Assembly: GCA_025449115.1 (NCBI GenBank) | Contig: JAHLKC010000208.1 | Span: 1-48,391 of the forward strand | Length of the DNA stretch: 48,391 nt | Direction of reading: 5' to 3' | Source of the DNA: Chytridium lagenaria | Lineage: Eukaryota; Chytridiomycota; Chytridiomycetes; Chytridiales; Chytridiaceae | In this document: piece by piece, positions 34,201-44,100 of the stretch | Layout of the letters: every line of letters starts with the position of its first letter | Position numbering within the stretch: the stretch's first letter is position 1 | Translations under genes and position numbers: made by a program | The notes under the pieces: generated by a model | What the model was told of the DNA's origin: nothing | Databases searched by the model: none | The model's input: the letters and a program-made list of their open reading frames with translations, nothing else

Positions 34201-34898
34201 CGCAAGATCGCCATACTTTAATCGCCTCCAACAAGTGTCAACAGATGCTGGAGCCCTCGTCACAGCATTGAATGATTTCTTGACCCCCTTTAAGCCTTTC
34301 GCTGCAAAATTCAAGAACGTTGTCGACAATGGCGGAAACGCTGCTGTGAGTTCTTGACTTTTCGTATCGTAATTACTAAGAAAATGTTAGAACCAAGCCA
34401 TGCGTCTCCCCGGGCTTTACAACACCCTCTCTACTAACATTGACAACTATGCCACCTACGAAACCAACAACAACCTCAACCCGTTCCAACAAACCCTAAA
34501 ATCGCGTATGCTTTCGTCCGTCGAAGCTTCCCGAAAACAATTTGAGGCAGGACTTCCGTGCAAAACACTCGCAAAGGACACCAAAGTCATGCAAGACAGT
34601 ATTTGTCTAGCTATGCTGTATGTACCCCTCCCCTTATTTACCCTAGTCTAACGTATCCAGCACATCCACTGACGCCCTCTGGCTGTCGTTCGCGGCTATT
34701 GGTCTTGGTCTATTCATCTATCTCCCCTGCTACGGTTGTCTTGTCAACCGTCTCGCTAATGGAAAGAGACGCGGTAAAAGGGGAAAAGTCGACCCTGAAG
34801 GTGGAAAGGCAAGCATAAATCTTTTCTTCATACCTTTTTTCTGATCCCTTTTCTCTTTTGTGTTTTTCTTTTTCTATCAGGGCGTCGATTCTTACTAG
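31238..34898 (+). CDS. prominin-like pentaspan membrane protein, copy 2
   Basis: Starts at ATG 31238 with a signal peptide (RLFSVLIAACLAGMALAEPA). The ectodomain is longer than in copy 1 and has a low-complexity Gly/Ser/Ile/Pro region (31620-31960), including PMPVPVPVPIAIPG. TM1 is FTFVLIAIFFLLAVFSVPIL (32280-32340), followed at once by four cysteines (32350-32361) and a basic loop. TM2 is ICAFITVIIVSAAAAVGFIT, interrupted by an intron. A helical, Asn-rich loop runs to 33350. TM3 is FFFLFVFGVAVAGLVLILIM (33360-33420), TM4 lies at about 33505-33590, then a second large loop. TM5 is LWLSFAAIGLGLFIYLPCYG (34676-34735), and a short basic tail follows. The Cys cluster after TM1 is a prominin hallmark. 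The last intron appears to be GC-AG (34809-34880), at the same position and phase as the last intron of copy 1. If it is not spliced, the protein reads on to 34844. Frame breaks near 32650. Confidence 0.7.
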
Positions 34899-35276
34899 TT
34901 TTCTTATATACTTGCGGTCTTTCAGGATAAAGACACAGCGTGAAAGCTTACCTTTTGACTTTCGAATACAAAAGAATTTTTTGTTGACCGTAAAAAGCGA
35001 CGGTAGCTCCATATTTTTCATGATAAGCCTTTCAGAATGTACAGAATTCTCCCAAATCCACCTTGAAACATGTAAATAGAGCAAAATCTTGAAGTAGTGT
35101 GAACATCTAGACCGCTTGTGAAAAATGCCTTTAGCCCATAAATGTACAAATCCTCACTATAGGGTTTCATGTGTTTATATTTTCAACCATCATATATGCA
35201 AAGAAAGTTACAAAAAAAAGCGCTAACAGGGGGGAATCTCCACAAAGTAAAACGATAAGGTCGTCATGTCTCCAAA
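34899..35276. other. intergenic between convergent genes
   Basis: AT-rich stretch between the 3' ends of prominin-like copy 2 (+) and MPC2 (-). No coding signal. Confidence 0.55.
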
Positions 35277-35906
35277 TCAAGCTTTAACTTCCGCAGCTTT
35301 TTTGGCCTGGTCATGGCTACATATACATAGAAAGAGTTAAGAAAAATGGAACAGAAAAGAAAAGATGTAAACAGGAGAGGAAAGAACCGGAAAATCGAAA
35401 GCGGAAATAAAAGGCGATGGGAAAAAAATCCTAACCTCCAAATCCTAAACAACTGATAGATACCGGTGGCTCCCACAAACAAATTCACACTCATGAGGTT
35501 ATAATTTACAGGTGTGATCACCATCGAGTATCTTGCCCAAATAATTCCCGTAGCAGCAAGCGCTTTCAAGCACATCAGTAAACATCATATTGACGTCAAC
35601 TAACCAAAGTTTTGTTGGAACGAAAGTTTCTCAACAGGGCGGTTGATATCACTCACACCTGCAATGACGATACCCTGGAAAACATTATAAATAAAGAGAC
35701 GATAGGGTGGTAGGGAGCATACCCATTTCGCTGCGGGCGCCCAGAAGAAAACGGTCTTGGGTCCTAAGTTGAGCGTTTAGACAAGTGATTGAGAAGCACA
35801 AACTCCCGCGTCCATCAACAGGAAAGAGCGGATTCAAACCTGCGGGATGATTCCAGAACTTTTGAAGTGCAGACTGCGCAATCGGTGCGGATGCCTGCGA
35901 TGCCAT
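35277..35906 (-). CDS. MPC2: mitochondrial pyruvate carrier subunit 2
   Basis: Subunit of the inner-membrane heterodimer that imports pyruvate into mitochondria. Five exons read through without any frame break. Exon 1 begins at ATG 35904-35906 (MASQASAPIAQSALQKFWNH). Exon 2 encodes PKTVFFWAPAAKW. Exon 3 (about 35605-35673) encodes GIVIAGVSDINRPVEKLSFQ. Exon 4 encodes ALAATGIIWARYSMVITPVN then NLMSVNLFVGATGIYQLFRI. Exon 5 encodes SHDQAKKAAEVKA and a TGA (complement of 35277-35279). The total is about 115 residues, normal for the family, with the usual helices around FFWAPAAKWGIVIAG, IIWARYSMVITP and NLFVGATGIYQLF. The partner subunit MPC1 is not in this window. All introns are GT-AG with short lengths. 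Confidence 0.93.
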
Positions 35907-36268
35907 GAGTGGGGAGCCTTGCAGTTGAGTTTGCAATCAACCCAAATCAGCCTTAAAATTTTCAGATCTTTTTTATCAGCCATCATCGCTAGGCGTCGAA
36001 GGGACAATCAAAATGTTGAAAAGATACGAGTGAATGCGGGATGTATCACAGCTAGTAAAAAATGTGTATGATCGCAGATAGTAAAATGTGTATGGAATGG
36101 AGGGCTTAGACTGATGATGGGATCTATGTAATAAGTATAATGGACTTAAAAAAGACTTTCAAGAGGTTTCCTGCCAACAAATAAATAATACGTGCTTAAA
36201 ACTACACAAAAACCCCAACCCGTAAGTTAGCATACAGAGAAGGTATTAGAAAAAAATAAATGGTGGGT
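35907..36268. other. intergenic, promoter of MPC2
   Basis: AT-rich spacer between the MPC2 start and the 3' end of the next minus-strand gene. No coding signal. Confidence 0.5.
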
Positions 36269-39190
36269 TTACTTTGCCCCCATATAAACACTCTCCAACT
36301 TCGCTAACATATCCTCAAACCCGACAGCCCCCGGCAACACCGACATTCTCGATGGAATACTAATACTATCCCTCCGTTTCTCATCCTCCGCCTCAGAAAG
36401 CCCTGTCGCAGATCTCGACAAAATATTCCGTTTCTCATCCTCCACCTCAGACAACCCCGTCACAGATCTTGACATAACACTCCTCACCATCGTTGCGTCG
36501 GAGCCAATGGAGCTTCCAGTGGATTGAGACCGTGGAATCCCATCCCGTGGTGCTCTTTCAGCGTGGTCGACACGTGAGATTTCAGCATGCCTGTCTATCT
36601 CAGTATCAATGTCTTCCATGAGGGTTTCAAGAAGGTGGTCGAGTTTGGTTTTTGCGGGTTCAGGCGTGTCGTCTGGATGGACTGTGCCCTTTGCCCAGGG
36701 TGTGAGACCCCCTGTCGAAGTAGACGAGATGGAGCGGATAGATGGTGGTGGTGGAGATGGAGGCGGAAGTGGAGGTAGCGCGGATTCTTCTTGAGGTGGA
36801 AGGGGAAGGGGAGGAGATGAAGCGAGGCTGATGACGGAACGGCGACGAGGAGGTAAAGGAGGTGGAATAGAAGAATCTGTAGAGTTGGTGGAGTTGCGAC
36901 GATCAGAGGAGGCATGGTCACTTGATTTATCTTCAACAAGCCACGCTTGAGTCCATGGATCTTTTTGATTAGAATCCGTTGACGTGCGAGGCAATCCAAT
37001 TCCAAGTGCTACAAGTTCATCATCTCCAAACAACTTGAAATCATCTTCCGCTTTTGTCGTTTCACTCGAAAATAAAAGTCCGACACCATCCGACTCGGAT
37101 TTGTACGTGGACGCGATAGTCGTAGATCGTTCCACATCAACGCCTCTAACGGTTCCTAACCGTGAATCTATAGAGCCCTTTTTCTTTACCCGATTCCAGC
37201 CTTCTTTCTTTTCGTTGGTGGATGCGCGGTCAAAAAGACCGCCAAGACCTTTTGCCCAGCTAGTAGTGTTGGATGGAACAGTGGGAGGGGAGGTAGTAGG
37301 TATAGTGGAGGAGGTGGACGCGCTGCGACTTGGGGATGATGTTGAATTGGAGCGTTGGAGAAGTGATCGCAACTTTAAAGAAGGGGCCGCACCGTTTGAG
37401 GGAAGGGTTTCAGCGAATCGTACGGTTTTTAGGTCAGGTTCCGGTGACTTGTAAACATTAGTATTTTAACCCTCACAAATATTATTTGCTTACTTTTGCG
37501 CCTTTCTTGCCCCTACTTCGATCAAGGGACATCACGTCGCCAATCTTAAAACGGACGCTTTCACCCAACTTAGAAGGGGAGGCAGACCGATCCAGGGGCT
37601 TCGGGCTTTCGACAAATGTGGATCCTCCAAGGCTTAAACGAGGCGCATCACCAAAAAAGTCAACATCTTCCTTCAACGGGAGAATAGGTGGGGATCTGAT
37701 AAAAGAGTTAAAAAGAGCAGGCATACAGAAATAGAAATGCCGTACCCATCCATTTGTTTTTCCACGGGTGCCCTTACGTCATCACTTCCGTATGCGTCGA
37801 GCAGAAGTCGCCGGGTTGCGGTGAGATCAACGCCCTCTCCCAAAACTCGGTCATCATCGTCTTCATCCTCAGCTTCGACGACATCCTCGTCACTATCGAA
37901 ACCGTCGGCGAAACGGCGATGGCGAGAAATGGGAGTAGCAGGTTCAGCTGATGGTGAAGACCTCCATTCGCGCGGTGCGGAGTGTTCAGCAGTCGGAGAC
38001 TACTCAAAGTAAACAAAATATATAAGATAAAAGCCGATATTTTTAGGTGCACTAACAAAAGGACAATACCTGAGGTCCAAGTGCAGGTCCCACAGTTTCA
38101 TTTGTAATTTCAACATTATCCCGAGTCTCAAATTCATCCTCCTCCTCGTCCTCTTCAGCGACAGCGTCTAATTCCTCAACATCGTCCTCACTGCTCCCTC
38201 CATCCACAGTAAATAATGACGCCATAGAAGTCCGATTTCTATAAACATCCGTTCTCGTAACATGCCCGCCCTCATCAGAACCCGCTGAAGACGCATAAGA
38301 CACAATTCGAGACTTCCTCGCTCTCTCTCCTCTGTCTCGGTGATAGTGGTAGAGGTTCAGGGTCAGGAAGATGAAGCGTCTCTGCGGCTGGAGCGAGAAT
38401 GTAAGGCTGTCTTTGAAAGTGCTCATCGGAATCAGCAAGGGCTTTCCATTTAGACGGCTGAGGTTCGGGTGTGGGTGGTTTTTCAGGTGGTGTTGGAACG
38501 GCGAAGGAGGAGGCGAGAGATGCTTCTGTAGCGCCATCGAGGGAGCGTTGACGGCGAATGAGTGTGTTGGCTTTCCTGGTCATTTTGCTAAAGATGGTAC
38601 CGAATGCCTTGGTGGTGGAAGCATTGGAAGCAGCGGAGCTGGATGAGGATATGGGGACTGCCATGACAGGAGTGGAAGATGATGCGTGGGGAAGGGTTAA
38701 CGAACGGGATGATATGAAGGAATCGTGAGAAGGGTCACTGTTGAAGGATATTCGGTCTCCTTCTAAACTGGGACGGGGGGTGGATAGTCTGTAGAATCGT
38801 GAGAGTTCCCGCGAGAGGGAGCTGGGCGGTTCGGGCAGCGGTCCTCGTCTTGGAAGAGTGACGGCGGACGCAAAGAACGACGAGGATGCAGGGAGGGAGG
38901 GATCATGATACTCGTGATCACGACGATCTAAGGTCATTAATCCCCCGACTACTTTTCCAGATGGTAAAGATGACGGCAATGCATCCTTTCCAACATCTTC
39001 TCCAGAAGCCATCGATGTCTTTGTCAAGTTGACCTTTTTCGAACCCTTTTTCAAGAATGAAGCTAGTGGGTTCTTTGAAGATGAACTGCTGTGGCAGCAT
39101 GCGCTCAACTGGTTTCGAGTCTCCAGCTTCTCCTACATGGGGATGGTGTGGATGATCATGGGAATCGCCTGCACTGTCTCGAAAAGACAT
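36269..39190 (-). CDS. unknown disordered Ser/Pro-rich protein
   Basis: No known domain recognised. It starts at ATG 39188-39190 (MSFRDSAGDSHDHPHHPHVG). The N-terminal third contains KNPLASFLKKGSKKVNLTKT and a long Ser/Pro-rich region to about 38300, then a strongly acidic tract (EDDVEELDAVAEEDEEEDEF, about 38120-38190). Next come another acidic stretch FDSDEDVVEAEDEDDDRVLG near 37850 and TATRRLLLDAYGSDD. The final long exon (36269-37372 or longer) has SWAKGLGGLFDRAS, a polyproline stretch near 36750-36800, a possible helix DHLLETLMEDIDTEIDRHAE and the C-terminal MLAKLESVYMGAK. Several short GT-AG introns and at least one frame shift near 39110 are present. The composition suggests a phosphorylated scaffold or regulator, but function cannot be assigned. 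Confidence 0.65.
36374..36481 (-). repeat. 54-bp coding tandem duplication
   Basis: Two adjacent copies of a 54-bp unit (landmark CCGTTTCTCATCCTCC at 36374 and 36428) encode two 18-residue repeats with the pattern SRSxTGLSExEDEKRxxI. The copies differ at several third positions and at a few residues, so the duplication is not recent. Confidence 0.85.
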
Positions 39191-39702
39191 TTTTCCTTGA
39201 AAGAACGGTTCAATTAATATCCCCTTTCTCTCCAGTAGTGATTGCCCTTTCCCAAGCCTCGTCTCTTCTTTACAATGAGGTTATTCCAACGGATGACGAC
39301 GATGACGGAATGGAATGAAATGGAAGCGATGTGCTCCTCTTTTTTGTTGATGTTGTGGGTAAAAATACTGAAAATTATTTTCTCCCTTCGGGTTGTTTCA
39401 GGTGATGGCAACCAACCTGATATTCAACAACACTTATTAATGTATCGCAACATTTTGGCGTTGAACCAGATAAACGACGAGGGGAAAATGTAACAGACTG
39501 CGTGACGGGCTTTATTTCAAGCTCGCAAGAAAAAGGAGAGAAAAAAGGAATTGAAAAGGATGGAGCGAAGTGATAGAAGAAATGGAAAAAGGGAAGGAGT
39601 GTATGGCATTTACAAGTATAAAACAAGCTGGCGATGTACCAGAAAATTGCATTATGTTTGCACGGTAAAAGTAAAAGGTAAAAAGTTGTAATGAAAATGA
39701 CC
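39191..39702. other. intergenic between minus-strand genes
   Basis: This contains the promoter of the disordered-protein gene and the 3' untranslated region of the secreted-protein gene. Overlapping frames on both strands are hydrophobic or low-complexity and not convincing. Confidence 0.5.
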
Positions 39703-40514
39703 CTATCCTTGAAGAAGCAAAATAAAAGAAGCAACTCCAGATAATATCCAACCGACGCAACCGTATACAGCAACCGTCTCTGTGGCCCCAGAAAAGGACG
39801 AAGCTGACGTTGTAGCTGCAGCGACAGCTACTGCAACTTCAGTAGTCTTTTGTGTTGCTGTTTTAGCCAAATCCTCAGGCTTTATGACCTGATCTTTCAC
39901 TGTAAAAAGAACCTGGGTTTTCTGAAGGACCTGAAGATAACCCGAAGCACGATCGGTCAAATTGTCACAGGCCTTTGGTAGAGTCTGAAGGTTCATCACG
40001 AGCCCGGCTAGCGTTGCTTGGGACGGAAGAGTAGGTTCGCCACCAGTGAGAAGTGATGCCATGGACGCAATCACAGACGATGCCTTTGAGTTGCTTATGC
40101 AGCCAGTGCAACCGACAATATTTTGGTACTAAAGAGGAGGTTGAAGGAAACGATACATAAGCATGTATATAATGGGGGTTTTAAGTTAATGGCTGTTGTA
40201 CTTACCATAGGTGCAGTAGTCGAAAATGTCGTTCCACACATGCAATTGGCAAAAGTCTGGGCCGCTGCTGAAGCCTCCTCCATCGTCGGGTAAGATTTCT
40301 TGACACCAGAAGCACATCCTTGCACTGAAGGCATCACGGTAGCGCATTTGGATACAGACGCTAAATCACATCCTTGGAGGGCAGATGTCAGGGAGTTTAA
40401 GGAAGTAAGAGAAGGAACTCCGGGGATGGTGGGATTGCTCAAAAATGATGGCAGTTGTGCCGAAATGGGAAGGACGGCCGAGAGAACGTTGAGTATGATG
40501 ATGAACTGTTGCAT
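39703..40514 (-). CDS. small secreted Cys-containing surface protein
   Basis: Two exons, 40514-40206 and 40128-39703, joined at a GTAAGT donor in frame, give about 244 residues with no frame break. The N terminus (MQQFIIILNVLSAVLPISAQ) is a signal peptide. The mature part has eight cysteines in a pattern GCD, KCA, GCA, NCMCG, GCTGC and KACD, then a helical segment. The C terminus is a hydrophobic stretch (GCVGWILSGVASFILLLQG) preceded by Ser/Thr/Ala-rich sequence, which suggests a GPI-attachment signal or a single membrane anchor. The spacing resembles fungal Cys-rich cell-surface proteins, but I cannot assign it to a named family such as CFEM. Confidence 0.8.
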
Positions 40515-41091
40515 TGCGAGGTATAGAAAAGCAAGTATTTAAATCGCGTAATGGGGCATCATCGATCATTCTTGACTTATATCATCCCTTCCTCGTCCCC
40601 CGGCACTCCTGTTTCGACGTGACTATCCTAAGGAAGTCCCAGGGTGGTCAAATTCCTGGAACCCGTATATACACTAATTGAGGGTGTCTGATTGTACGGA
40701 CATGATTTTTGAAGGAGCTCCTCTCGTTCTCTGTTGAATGGAAAGTCAACGTGAACAACTGTACGAAAAGGTTCTCAGAAGAGTCACCCATTTCTGCACA
40801 TTGGCAATCAGACTGCATAATAAATATCTCTCTACTCAACAAGCGAATGCAAAAACATTGCTCAAGTACCAAGAGCTATCTATTCCTGGAGTATAAACCT
40901 TTGAACAAACAGAGAAATTATGCCTTTGGTTGAAAGTGGGTACGTCCCGAAATCTTCGATCGATTTAGCTAAGGTAAGTACGGGTCCAGCATTTTATCTC
41001 ATGCAGACTCAGTTTTCTCACTATTACCAGCAAGTGTTAATACCTAAGACATTTGGGATTGTCGTAAAAAAATCCTCTTGTCCACTTGTCC
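40515..41091. promoter_or_regulatory. divergent intergenic region
   Basis: This lies between the starts of the secreted-protein gene (-) and the SUMO ligase gene (+). A short ATG frame at 40920 (MPLVESGYVPKSSIDLAK) ends at a good GTAAGT donor (40975), so it may be a non-standard first exon of the ligase gene. I could not place its acceptor in frame with confidence. Confidence 0.45.
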
Positions 41092-41129
41092 ATGGAGAGC
41101 TTTCAGGGGCTCAACTTGCCTCAGACCTT

Positions 41130-41162
<33 letters not shown>

Positions 41163-44100
41163 GCAGCAGCGGCAACAGCATTACACGATCAGCACTAGCA
41201 GCGGAGGCAATATCCTCAACACCAACAACAGCATTAGCAGCAATGTGAATTCAATCAGCGATAACTTTGTCCAGCTTGTCCCGCAGGACCTCAATGCATT
41301 AGGTAAGCTTATTATCATTTACTGCATCCTGTCCCGACTATTCTTGTTCATTCTATTCCAAATGAAATATTTAATATGCCTTACCCTCTCTTTCTGACCC
41401 ACTACAGGGCAGCCCCTGGCTCCGAGCATGGAAGAGCGTTTTCAGCAAATGGAAGAGAAGATGAATACGATGATGGACCACATGGGCCAGCAGACACAAT
41501 TTATTCAAGCCACAACCATGCTTCTTTTGCCGAATCTAAACCAACATCCTCAACCCACAACCATCTATCAGCAGATTTTACCAGCCAACCAAAATTCACT
41601 CGCCTCTGGTGCTTCGTCTATGCCTCGACGTTTAAATTCGTTGCCCATGGTATCGACGTCTTCGACAGATTTCAGGCAACGTATGTTACCTAGTTCCATT
41701 TTATTTTATTTATTTCATTCCACTCGCTGGAATATGCCTATTATGAACGAAGCGGTAAAAGCTCATCTCTCATTTGCAGTTTCGCAGCCCGCATCATCAG
41801 GCGATCGTCACCGGTACATATTGCCAAGCAACGACGTCTATCTAAGCAATGCGCATCAACCCCGAATACGTGGAAATCTTGGAGCTATAGAGACACCACT
41901 TACGGAGAGCCACCAACCCGTCTTTCAAAATCAAGCGCCAGTTAAACTAAACCCAGGCAGCGGTTTACAGAGGACGGTGCTGTTTCGAGTAATGGGTTAT
42001 TTTACTACAAAGATCCGGAACTAGTGTATGCAATAATAGGCGAGTTTTTGCTCAGTTCAAAGCGTCAACGACTTCTGAGGAATTTGAGAAAAATGCTGGT
42101 CAAATGCAGGCTTGGCTTAATAGTCCGCATGCATACGTACTAAATCTGAGGTCAGATGTTTTAAGCATTTTACAAGTACGTAATTTACAGTTCCTTGCAC
42201 TTGGTCTAATTGCAATAAATAGGACTTTGTAATCAAATCCCAGCTTCTTGGCAACAATATATTGGCGATTGCTGGGATGATGACGACGATAGCATCATTT
42301 TTGGGTACACTTCATGAAACCCAAAAAGGCGAGTTGAAACAAGCCTTAATTTTTCTTACCATGGTTTAGAGTACGCTTTGCAATTGAAAGAACTATATGA
42401 AACATATGTTACAAAAGTGTGATGCCGAAATGTTATGCGGCCAGTTACATCACGAATCAAGAGCCGGCAAGGCCAGAATTGGAATTTTCAAAACATCATC
42501 TCGCAAGTGCACCTAGCGTATATGTACGGCTAATGGAGCCGACTCCGTTCCATCTCAGACCTGGCGGTCGATTTGAAGTGACGTTTTGGGTGAACCAAGA
42601 TATATTTGACTCACTTCAACCGACTCAGCCACCACGGATTCAAATGCCGTATCGTCTACTCTAAACATGCAATATGGCATTGAACTTGCAAACCCGCAGG
42701 CCGAGTGGTCGGATGAGCGGTTCTACGTTGTCATCAACTCGCATAGAGTGACTATGGGGATGTATACAGATAACTCAATTCCGAAGCTTGCTGTTTTGAA
42801 GCCTAAGACTTGTGATAATGCTTGTATCAAGTCATATGAGTTGGCGAGGTATTGGGATTTGTCGTCTCATATTCGGCCTGGGGTGAATGTGTTATGGGTT
42901 TCGGCTATACATGGGACGTCGAGCGTGCCATTGAAAGCTTCAATTGATCACCTGGGATTTTTGGATGCGGCGGCGCTTTGTGAGAAGATGTTTAGTCTTT
43001 CTGGTATGATTATACCTGTAAACCAGAGTCTTGCGTTGGGTAGGTGTTGTGACAGTTGTTTTCAAAATTGTTGTGATTTTACATCTACCAACTCGTGCGT
43101 CATTTTATGTTTTCAGTAAAGGCATTGTGCGAGAAGAGACGGGGAATTCAGAAATGATGAAACTTCTCTGCCCTATATCTCGTAAACTACCTACAGTGCC
43201 GATTCGGGGTCAAAACTGCACACACCTTGAGGTATATTTTATCTGTACTTATATTTTCCTCTCTCACCCATCTTAAATGATTGTAATATTTGAATCCAGT
43301 GCTTTGATCTGGTGAGCTGGTTATCGGATGGATCTCGACGCGCGACCGACTTTCCGTGCCCTATTTGCGGTCGAAAACTGAGCCTGCATTTACTGCGATT
43401 AGACTCGTTTTTCTTAACTGTCTTAAAGTCGGTCGGCAATTCTACGTCATGTGTTGAGATCAAGTCAAATGGAGAATTTCGACCGACCGTGGAGGATGTG
43501 ATAGTCATCGAAGATAGCAGGTTTGTCTTATACTTATCTCACTGCTTTGTTTTGTTGCGACATCTCCGAATTGTTTGTTTTTTTTTAAAAAAAAATTATA
43601 CATGCATGTTGTGCTGATGTTGATGTAGTCCAGCGCAAAGGCATCACGCTCCTGTGAAACCTCCGGCAACTGATGTGCCAACTCCTCTTCCGACATCAGC
43701 AGTTGCGTCTCCTCTTTCTACTCCAGCAGTGGCTTCACAACCGCCTCCAATTAATCTTTCAGTAGCTCCACAACCGCTTCCTACTCAAGCTGTAGCTTTA
43801 CCGCCTTTTCCTACTCCAATAGCCGTTTCGCATCCACTTCCTCAGCCAGACATTGCCACTTCAGCTTCGACAGTCATCGTTCCTACCCTTTCTACTCAAA
43901 CAATTGATGCACAATCTTTTCGTACGTCCGTTGCTCCACGCCCTCTTCATACTCAATCTCTTCCTCAACATTCTCTTCCTACGGCAATCGCGCCACGCTC
44001 GCCAGCAGCCCTACCCAATCCTCCGCGTGTCACGTCGGTTCCTCAATCTTCTCCCATATCGTTGGGATTACCTCCAGTATCTACCGAACTTGCTCTAACC

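Noticed and set aside
26978..34898. Fungal Prm1 plasma-membrane fusion protein as the identity of the pentaspan pair
   Set aside because: Not excluded, but cleavable signal peptides, paired inner helices with a short loop and the four-Cys cluster after TM1 fit prominin better.
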